Origin: Anaeromyxobacter sp. | Lineage (GTDB): Bacteria > Myxococcota > Myxococcia > Myxococcales > Anaeromyxobacteraceae | NCBI GenBank assembly: GCA_020028115.1 | Contig: JAHWYA010000131.1 | Coordinates: 1-5,943, forward strand | Length of the DNA stretch: 5,943 bases | Direction of reading: 5' to 3' | Part shown: positions 1-4,945 of the stretch, piece by piece | Position numbering within the stretch: the stretch's first letter is position 1 | Layout of the letters: every line of letters starts with the position of its first letter | Position numbers and translations under genes: made by a program | Notes under the pieces: generated by a model | The model's input: the letters and a program-made list of their open reading frames with translations, nothing else | What the model was told of the DNA's origin: nothing | The model's database searches: none

Positions 1-62
1 GCTGCCTCGTTGCCTCCGGATCACGCCACCACGTCGGACGCGCTGCCTCGGCACCGCGGCCG

Positions 63-108
63 CGCCCTTCGACTTCGCCGCCGCTGCGCGGCGGCTACGC
101 TCAGGGCG
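63..108. repeat. Long hairpin / probable interspersed inverted-repeat element
   Basis: Outer arms CGCCCT (63-68) and AGGGCG (103-108) are perfect complements. Inside them an 8-bp perfect stem GCCGCCGC (77-84) / GCGGCGGC (88-95) closes on a 3-base loop. The outer part has the pattern CCCTTCGAC ... GCTCAGGGCGAAC (flanked by CGG at 111-113), which from memory recurs between genes in many high-GC proteobacterial genomes as an interspersed palindrome. It lies about 140 bases past the regulator's stop codon, so it may act as a 3' hairpin or partial terminator for that transcript. Its dispersal in this genome cannot be seen from one copy. Confidence 0.7.
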
Positions 109-133
109 AACGGCTTACCACTCCTGCTCGACC

Positions 134-180
134 CCGACCTCGACCTCGACGCGACCGCGACCGCGACCGCGACCGCGACC
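134..180. repeat. Tandem hexanucleotide repeat, five perfect GCGACC units plus relatives
   Basis: Positions 151-180 are five uninterrupted copies of GCGACC. Immediately before (about 135-150) lie two CGACCT units and a CGAC stub of the related period. The minus strand reads GGTCGC repeats followed by GAGGTC-like units. The array sits in non-coding DNA and is the sort of simple sequence that grows and shrinks by polymerase slippage. No function can be assigned. Confidence 0.9.
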
Positions 181-249
181 TCGAGGAACGCGTCCTCGCG
201 CTCGTCGCGCAGCATGAGGCGAGATGCACGAGAGCCATGTCAACGAGTT

Positions 250-966
250 TCAGATCTCCAGCTTATCCCGCAGCTTCGCGAGGAACCGGCGGCTCACCGG
301 CGCGTCCTTCCCCGAGCGCGTGCGGATGGACGCGAGGCCGTCCTCGAGCCGGATCTCGTCGACCTGGTCGATGTTGACGAGGAACTGCTTGTGGCAGCGG
401 ACGAGGCCGGCGCGCTCCTCGAGGACGCGCAGCGTGAGCTCGGTGAAGAGCTCGCCCTTCGCGGTGATCACGTACACGCCGGCCTCGCTCGACCGGACGA
501 GCTCGACGTCGGCGAGGTCCACGAGCTTGATCGCCTTCCCGGCGAGACAGGGGATCCGCCGGATCGGCGTGCGCGGGAGGGCCGCCGCCGCCGGCCGCGC
601 CGCCGCGCCGCGCGTCCGCTGCAGCCGCTCCACCGTCTTCGCGAGCCGCTCCTGCGCGACCGGCTTCATGAGGTAGTCGATCGCCCGCTCCTCGAACGCG
701 CGCAGCGCGTGCTCGTCGTGGGCGGTCACGAACACGATCTCCGGGAGCTCGTCGTCGTCGATCATCGACAGGAGCTCGAACCCGGAGATCGCCGGCATCT
801 GGATGTCGAGGAACACGACCTCGGGCCGGTCGCGCCGGATCGCGTGGACCGCCTCCACCGCGTTCCCGCAGCGCCCGACGATCTCGAACGCGCCGGTCTC
901 GGCGAGGAGCGACTCGAGCTCCTGGCGGGCGTGCGGCTCGTCGTCGACGATGAGGGCGCGGATCAC
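250..966 (-). CDS. btsR: LytTR-family response regulator, BtsR/YehT-like
   Basis: A 238-residue DNA-binding response regulator, the cytoplasmic partner of the kinase encoded just upstream. Residues 1-118 form a receiver domain: acidic pair D8-D9, phospho-acceptor D54 in FLDIQMP, T81, and K101-P102. An Ala/Arg/Pro-rich linker (about 119-133) leads to a LytTR domain (about 135-236), seen in FTELTLRVLE, RCHKQFLVNID and PVSRRFL. Length and these motifs match enterobacterial BtsR (YehT, 239 residues, from memory) better than AlgR or AgrA. In that family, phosphorylation drives binding to direct repeats upstream of target genes, classically a pyruvate transporter. The GTG start at 966 is chosen because AAGGAG sits 7 bases upstream and the receiver domain begins right after it; the open frame upstream to 1122 overlaps the kinase gene and makes no sense as protein. 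The start overlaps the kinase stop as GTGA, implying translational coupling. Family confidence is high; the actual target genes are unknown. Confidence 0.95.
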   Translation of the reverse strand: MIRALIVDDEPHARQELESLLAETGAFEIVGRCGNAVEAVHAIRRDRPEVVFLDIQMPAISGFELLSMIDDDELPEIVFVTAHDEHALRAFEERAIDYLMKPVAQERLAKTVERLQRTRGAAARPAAAALPRTPIRRIPCLAGKAIKLVDLADVELVRSSEAGVYVITAKGELFTELTLRVLEERAGLVRCHKQFLVNIDQVDEIRLEDGLASIRTRSGKDAPVSRRFLAKLRDKLEI

Positions 967-2639
967 GCGGCGGCTCCTTCGGCGGGCAGCCGGACGGTGA
1001 CCCGGGTCACCTCCTGCGGCACGCACTCGACCGAGACCCCCCACCCCTCGCCGTACAGGTTCTTCACGCGCTTGTCGACGATCTGCATGCCGAGGCCGGC
1101 GCTCTCGCGCGGCGCGATCCACGCGCCGGCGTTGTCCTCGATCTCGAGCACCGCGACGCCGTCGCGCCGGTAGGCCCGGATCGTGGCCCGGCCCTCGCCG
1201 AGCGTGGTGGAGAAGCCGTGCTTGAAGGCGTTCTCGACCAGGGGCTGGAGGGTGAAGGCCGGCAGCCGCAGCGACAGGAGGCCGGGGTCCACCTGCGTCT
1301 CCACCGCGATGCGCCCCTCGAAGCGCGCCTTCTCGATCTCGAGGTACGCGCGCACGTGCTCGAGCTCCTCCTCGAGCGTCGAGACGTCGCTGGCGCGCTT
1401 CAGGTTCTTCCGGAAGAAGTTGGAGAGGTGGATGAGGAGCTCGCGCGCGCGGTCGCCGTCCCGGCGCAGGATCGCGATGATCGTGTTCAGGGCGTTGAAC
1501 AGGAAGTGCGGGTTCACCTGCGCCTGCGCGAGCTTCAGCTCGGACATGACGAGCAGGCTCTTCTGCTCCTGGTAGCGCGCGATGAGGAGCTGGCTGGAGA
1601 GGAGCGCGGCGAGCCCCTCACCGAGCGACTTGTTCATGTTGAGGAACCGGCGGTCGCGCTGCTCGAAGAGCTGGACCGTGCCCACGACGACGCCGTCCAC
1701 CTGGAGGGGCGCGATCACCATCGAGGCGAGCTGGCAGGTGGGCGACACGGTGCAGTCGTAGCTCTGCCGGATGCCGTCGGCGAACACGACGGTGTTCTCC
1801 GCGATGGACTGCCGGGTGTAGGGCGAAGCGATGAAGCCGCCGGGGAGGTGGTGGTCGCCGCCCAGCCCCGCCCAGCCGAGGACGCGCTCGGTGTCGGTGA
1901 CGCCGACCGCAGCGACGCCGGTCTCCGCCTTGACGACCGCGGCGAGCTCGCCCGCGGTGCCCCGGTCGATCCCGCGGGCGAGGAGCCGGAGCGTCCGCTC
2001 GGCGACCTTCAGGGCGCGCTCGGAGGACGCGGCGGCGACGCGGTCCTGGTCGCGCTGCCGCTCGAGCACGACGAGCATGAAGAGCGCCGCGCCGATCGGG
2101 TTCGCGATCACCATGGGCGGCGCGATCGCCCGCACGATCTCGCCGGCCTGCGGCCCGGACATGGCGTAGACGATCGCCATGTGGAGGACCTCGCCGACGA
2201 AGGTCGTGAGGAGCGCGACGAGCGGCGTCATGAGCCGCTCCGGCCGGTGCTTCAGCGCGAGGTGGACGAGGCCGGCGAGGACCCCCTCGAGCGTGGTCGA
2301 GAGGGCGCCGGGGAGGGCGGCGATGCCGCTCATCGCCGTGACCCGGTGGAGCCCCGCCGTCCCGCCGACGAGCGCGCCGAGGACCGGGCCCCCGAGGAGC
2401 CCCGCGAGCGTCGAGCCCACCGCGCGCGCGTTCACGATCGCCTGCCCGTCGACGACGGGGATCCCGAGGTAGTTCCCCAGGATCGCGATGCCGGTGAAGA
2501 CGAGGTAGAGGCGGACCTTGCCGCGCGGGCGCGGCCAGTCGGGCCGCAGCGGCCGGAACGCCGGCGACCGGCAGTACAGGTAGAAGATGACGAGGAAGAC
2601 GGCGAGCGCCTCGGTGAGCTGCAGCGCGACCTTCACCAT
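963..2639 (-). CDS. btsS: LytS-type sensor histidine kinase, BtsS/YehU-like
   Basis: A 558-residue membrane sensor kinase. Residues 1-192 are hydrophobic with six or seven membrane segments (about 5-22, 44-60, 74-95, 104-128, 137-160, 170-192) of the 5TM-LYT type, including ARAVG (71-75) and GLLGGPVLGALVGG (80-93). A GAF-like domain follows (about 215-355), with a cysteine pair C296/C302 and the stretch GDHHLPG (261-267). The kinase core has the phospho-acceptor His H378 in NPHFLFN (377-382 region), the ATP-binding N box LVEN (N470), a G1-like EDNAG (D502) and a glycine box SAGLGMQIVDKR (513-524). Length and layout match E. coli BtsS (561 residues, from memory), which senses external pyruvate. 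The ATG at 2639 has GGGGAG 9 bases upstream and fits the family N-terminus; in-frame ATGs at 2687 and 2690 lack a ribosome site. The frame stays open far upstream, opposite recJ, but that part is not protein-like. Two ligand-site Arg positions (72, 99) are kept; the reported Cys appears to be Gly111. Confidence 0.95.
   Translation of the reverse strand: MVKVALQLTEALAVFLVIFYLYCRSPAFRPLRPDWPRPRGKVRLYLVFTGIAILGNYLGIPVVDGQAIVNARAVGSTLAGLLGGPVLGALVGGTAGLHRVTAMSGIAALPGALSTTLEGVLAGLVHLALKHRPERLMTPLVALLTTFVGEVLHMAIVYAMSGPQAGEIVRAIAPPMVIANPIGAALFMLVVLERQRDQDRVAAASSERALKVAERTLRLLARGIDRGTAGELAAVVKAETGVAAVGVTDTERVLGWAGLGGDHHLPGGFIASPYTRQSIAENTVVFADGIRQSYDCTVSPTCQLASMVIAPLQVDGVVVGTVQLFEQRDRRFLNMNKSLGEGLAALLSSQLLIARYQEQKSLLVMSELKLAQAQVNPHFLFNALNTIIAILRRDGDRARELLIHLSNFFRKNLKRASDVSTLEEELEHVRAYLEIEKARFEGRIAVETQVDPGLLSLRLPAFTLQPLVENAFKHGFSTTLGEGRATIRAYRRDGVAVLEIEDNAGAWIAPRESAGLGMQIVDKRVKNLYGEGWGVSVECVPQEVTRVTVRLPAEGAAA
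974..979 (-). promoter_or_regulatory. Shine-Dalgarno site of the response regulator gene
   Basis: The minus strand reads AAGGAG here, 7 bases before the GTG at 966. It lies inside the end of the kinase gene and decides the regulator start over longer in-frame options. Confidence 0.85.
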
Positions 2640-2648
2640 CGGTGTCGT

Positions 2649-2654
2649 CTCCCC
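2649..2654 (-). promoter_or_regulatory. Shine-Dalgarno site of the kinase gene
   Basis: The minus strand reads GGGGAG, 9 bases before the ATG at 2639. It favours this start over the ATGs at 2687 and 2690, which are preceded by CGGGTCTGTC-like sequence without a purine-rich site. Confidence 0.7.
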
Positions 2655-2689
2655 GGCCCCGGGGCCCTCGCCCGGCGCGGCGCGCATCA

Positions 2690-2751
2690 TGACAGACCCG
2701 CGCGGGCCCGGAACAGGGCGGCGCCCCGGCCGGGCTCGACGCGGGCTGTCA
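2690..2751. repeat. Inverted repeat TGACAG(A)CCCGC / GCGGGCTGTCA
   Basis: The left arm TGACAGACCCGC (2690-2701) and right arm GCGGGCTGTCA (2741-2751) are complementary over 11 pairs with one extra A in the left arm; 39 bases lie between. The TGACAG ends are the least GC-biased part and thus the least likely to pair by chance. It could be a paired operator site or fold the 5' leader RNA of either gene. Confidence 0.6.
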
Positions 2752-2777
2752 GGCGGGCGTGCTACCGCTACGCCCGC

Positions 2778-4505
2778 GTGGAGGGCGGCGGACCGAGGCG
2801 GCGGTGGATCGAGGCGCAGGTGGACGCCGTCCGGGCGTCGCGCCTCGCGGACGCGCTCCGGCTCCACCCGCTCGCGGCGCGGGTCCTCGCCGCCCGCGGG
2901 CTCGCCGAGCCGGCGGACGCGGAGGCCTTCCTCGCGGCGAGCCTCGCGGACCTGCCCGACCCGCGCACGATGACCGGCATGGACGCCGCCGTCGCGCGGA
3001 TCGTCCGGGCGGTCGAGGGCGGGGAGCGGATCGCGCTCTACGGCGACTACGACGTCGACGGCGTGACCTCGACCGCGCTCCTCGCCGGCTTCCTGCGGGC
3101 GAGCGGCGCCGACGTCGTGACGTACGTCCCGCACCGGCTCGTCGAGGGGTACGGGCTCAACACCGCGGCGGTCGAGAAGCTCGCGCGGGAGGGCGCGCGG
3201 CTCCTCGTGACGCTCGACTGCGGGATCACGAGCGCGCCCGAGGTGCGCGCCGCCGCGGCCCTCGGGGTCGACGCGGTGGTGGTCGACCACCACACGGTCC
3301 CGGTGGAGCTCCCGGCGGCCGCCGCGATCCTGAACCCGCACCAGCCCGGCTGCGCCTACCCGACGAAGGACCTCGCGGCGGTCGGCGTCACCTTCGCCCT
3401 CGCGATGGCGCTCCGGAGGGCGCTCCGCGAGCGCGGCCGGTTCGGCGCGGAGCGGCCCGAGCCGAACCTGAAGGACGCCCTCGACCTCGTCGCGCTCGGC
3501 ACCGTCGCCGACGTGGTGCCGCTCGTCGGCGCGAACCGGATCCTCGTCCGCGCCGGGCTCGAGGTCCTCGCCCGCGGCCGCCGCCCGGGCGTGCGCGCGC
3601 TGAAGCGCGTCGCGGGCGTCGCCGAGGGCGCCGAGGTGACCGCGGGGCAGGTGGGCTTCCGGCTCGCGCCGCGCATCAACGCCGCCGGGCGGCTCGACGA
3701 CGCGGGGAGGGGCGTGCGGCTCCTCCTCGAGACGGACGAGGCGCGCGCGGACGCCCTCGCGCGCGAGCTCGACGGCGAGAACCAGGCGCGGCAGGAGCTC
3801 GAGCGGACGATCCTCGAGGAGGCGCTCCACGACGCGGCGGAGCGCGTGGGCGCCGGGGCGCGCGGGCTCGTCCTCGCGCGGGACGGCTGGCACGCCGGCG
3901 TCGTGGGGATCGTCGCCTCGCGGGTGGTCGAGCGGTTCCACCGCCCGGCGGTCCTCGTCGCGCTCGGCGAGCGGGAGGGGAAGGGGAGCGGCCGCTCCAT
4001 CGAGTCGTTCCACCTCCACGACGCGCTGCGCGCGTGCGAGGGGCACCTCGTCCGCTTCGGCGGGCACCGGCACGCCGCCGGAGTCACGATCGCGCGCGAC
4101 GCGGTCCCGGGCTTCCGCGAGGCGTTCGAGGCCCACGCCGCCCGGCACGTGAAGGACGAGGACCTGGTCCCGCGCTGCCGCATCGAGGGCTGGATCGAGG
4201 AGCGGGACGTCTCGGAGCGGGCGGCGCTCGATCTCGCGAAGCTCGGGCCCTACGGCGCCGGCCACCCGGAGCCGGTGTTCGCGCTGCGGGGCGCGGCGGC
4301 GCGCGCGCGGACCGTCGGCGCGGGCGGCGCGCACCTCAAGCTCGCCCTCGGCCGCCTCGACGCGATCGGGTTCGGGATGGGCGACCGGCTCGCGCTGTGC
4401 GGCGGCCCGCTCGAGGCGGCGTTCACCGTCGGGCTCGACGAGTGGGACGGCCGCCGCCGGCTCCAGCTCAAGCTGCGCGACGTGCGGCCGCCGACGGAGG
4501 CGTGA
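2778..4505 (+). CDS. recJ: Single-stranded-DNA-specific 5'-3' exonuclease RecJ
   Basis: A 575-residue DHH-superfamily exonuclease that degrades single-stranded DNA 5' to 3' in recombinational, mismatch and base-excision repair, using Mn/Mg. All core motifs are present: ALYGDYDVDGVTS (87-99), VTLDCGIT (144-151, D147), VVDHH (168-172), ALGTVADVVPL (239-249, D245), then the DHHA1-type part with SGRSIESFHLHDAL (404-417) and FGGHRHAAG (427-435). The C-terminal OB-like region (about 465-575) contains LGPYGAGHPEPVF (489-501). Length is typical for bacterial RecJ (around 570-577). The GTG at 2778 is the only reasonable in-frame start that keeps the conserved N-terminal Trp (W10 in RRRWIEAQ); no Shine-Dalgarno precedes it, so the message may be leaderless or poorly initiated. 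A GTG at 2820 has GAGG 5 bases upstream but would lose W10. It stands alone on this strand apart from the small gene 67 bases downstream. Function is certain; the exact start is not. Confidence 0.96.
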   Translation: MEGGGPRRRWIEAQVDAVRASRLADALRLHPLAARVLAARGLAEPADAEAFLAASLADLPDPRTMTGMDAAVARIVRAVEGGERIALYGDYDVDGVTSTALLAGFLRASGADVVTYVPHRLVEGYGLNTAAVEKLAREGARLLVTLDCGITSAPEVRAAAALGVDAVVVDHHTVPVELPAAAAILNPHQPGCAYPTKDLAAVGVTFALAMALRRALRERGRFGAERPEPNLKDALDLVALGTVADVVPLVGANRILVRAGLEVLARGRRPGVRALKRVAGVAEGAEVTAGQVGFRLAPRINAAGRLDDAGRGVRLLLETDEARADALARELDGENQARQELERTILEEALHDAAERVGAGARGLVLARDGWHAGVVGIVASRVVERFHRPAVLVALGEREGKGSGRSIESFHLHDALRACEGHLVRFGGHRHAAGVTIARDAVPGFREAFEAHAARHVKDEDLVPRCRIEGWIEERDVSERAALDLAKLGPYGAGHPEPVFALRGAAARARTVGAGGAHLKLALGRLDAIGFGMGDRLALCGGPLEAAFTVGLDEWDGRRRLQLKLRDVRPPTEA

Positions 4506-4562
4506 GGCGCCGGCGCGTCCGAGCAGGCATATTCCAACTGCGGACCGAACTTGCGGGAAACC

Positions 4563-4568
4563 GGGAGG
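4563..4568 (+). promoter_or_regulatory. Shine-Dalgarno site of the small membrane protein gene
   Basis: GGGAGG lies 4 bases before the GTG at 4573, a short but workable spacing. The alternative ATG at 4597 has no purine-rich site, so the GTG is preferred. Confidence 0.55.
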
Positions 4569-4572
4569 CGGT

Positions 4573-4821
4573 GTGACGGCTGAATCCCGCCTTCCGATGC
4601 GCGCCGCCCTGCTCGCGTACGTTCAGTTCCCGCTCGGGGGAGCCCTTCTGTCCGCTATCGGGTTCGCGGTCTCGCTGTTCCAGTCTGGTCCGCGCGCGGA
4701 GTACACGCGCGCGGTGAGCCTCGCGCCGGTTCTCGTCATGAGCGTGGCCGGGCTCGTTCGCGCCGCCTACGTCTACTTCGTCGTGCGGCGCGCCCTCCGA
4801 CGCCGGCGCGACGTACAATAG
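4573..4821 (+). CDS. Small predicted two-pass membrane protein, function unknown
   Basis: An 82-residue protein I do not recognise. Two hydrophobic stretches are visible: about residues 10-34 (with AYVQFPLGGALLSAIGFAV) and about 47-70 (VSLAPVLVMSVAGL then AAYVYFVV), separated by a short polar loop QSGPRAEYTR. The tail RRALRRRRDVQ is strongly basic, which by the positive-inside rule would place both ends in the cytoplasm. Starts at GTG 4573 behind GGGAGG; an internal ATG (4597, residue 9) is the alternative. It lies 67 bases after recJ on the same strand and could be co-transcribed or have its own promoter. About 14 of its 82 codons end in A or T, far more than in recJ next door, so it is either a fast-evolving lineage gene, recently acquired, or a chance frame. 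The membrane pattern, ribosome site and still high third-position GC favour a real gene. Confidence 0.6.
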   Translation: MTAESRLPMRAALLAYVQFPLGGALLSAIGFAVSLFQSGPRAEYTRAVSLAPVLVMSVAGLVRAAYVYFVVRRALRRRRDVQ

Positions 4822-4945
4822 GCGACGAGCCCGTTTGGAAAGTCCGGCCTTTGGGCAACCGGGGACGGCTCGGTGATACCGCTTGCGTCGGGTGTCCGTT
4901 CGGTTTGGCCCTTTGGCAGGATCAAGGCTGGCGAAGTCGAGCGCG
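4822..4945. other. Convergent intergenic spacer with possible RNA structure
   Basis: These 124 bases separate the converging ends of the small membrane gene and the TPR gene. Base composition is less GC-rich than the rest. A nested imperfect fold is possible: ACCG (4858-4861) with CGGT (4901-4904), GGAC (4863-4866) with GTCC (4894-4897), and an inner CGGT-GAT-ACCG hairpin (4871-4881). Two similar segments also repeat in the same direction: GGCCTTTGGGCAACC (4846-4860) and GGCCCTTTGGCAGG (4907-4920). No T-tract follows a stem on either strand, so it is not a classical intrinsic terminator, although transcripts from both sides should end about here. Confidence 0.45.

Larger units (their letters stand above)
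1..249. other. Non-coding stretch downstream of the response regulator
   Basis: I see no gene I can support here. Reading frames are open on both strands, but their translations are low-complexity runs rich in Arg, Ala and Val, as expected by chance at this GC content. A short minus-strand frame at 21-215 owes its Val-Ala repeat to the tandem DNA hexamer. The stretch carries a strong hairpin (63-108) and the hexamer array (about 134-180), listed separately. The nonamer GCTGCCTCG occurs at 1-9 and again at 42-50. The operon on the minus strand ends at 250, so this is its 3' flank and could contain its transcription end, but no T-tract terminator is visible. Confidence 0.6.
2640..2777. promoter_or_regulatory. 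Divergent intergenic region between btsS-like and recJ genes
   Basis: These 138 bases separate the two divergent start codons and must hold the promoters of both unless transcription starts elsewhere. I cannot point to a sigma-70 -10/-35 pair on either strand: there is no AT-rich -10 hexamer. The region is dense in palindromes: CCCGCGCGGG (2697-2706), CGGGCCCG (2703-2710), GGGC/GCCC around 2716-2726 and CCCGGCCGGG (2725-2734), all inside a larger inverted repeat (2690-2751). These may be operator or RNA-hairpin material, or partly a by-product of base composition. Confidence 0.55.

Noticed and set aside
21..215. Minus-strand 64-residue frame with Val-Ala repeats
   Set aside because: The repeat comes directly from the tandem GGTCGC DNA array; there is no ribosome site or protein-like remainder.
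10..1173. Long plus-strand open frame opposite the regulator
   Set aside because: It is the antisense of a well-supported response regulator, with low-complexity Arg/Glu/Leu-rich translation and no recognisable domain.
2759..4576. 605-residue plus-strand frame overlapping recJ
   Set aside because: It is an out-of-frame shadow of recJ, almost wholly Arg/Ala/Gly/Pro, and recJ has all its catalytic motifs in the other frame.
4822..4945. Possible cyclic-di-GMP (GEMM-like) riboswitch on the minus strand, from GGCCAAACCGAAC ... GACGCAAGC ... GGTTGCCC
   Set aside because: The order of pieces is suggestive but spacing and the conserved GGACGCAAAGCC core do not fit, and there is no minus-strand gene directly downstream to regulate.
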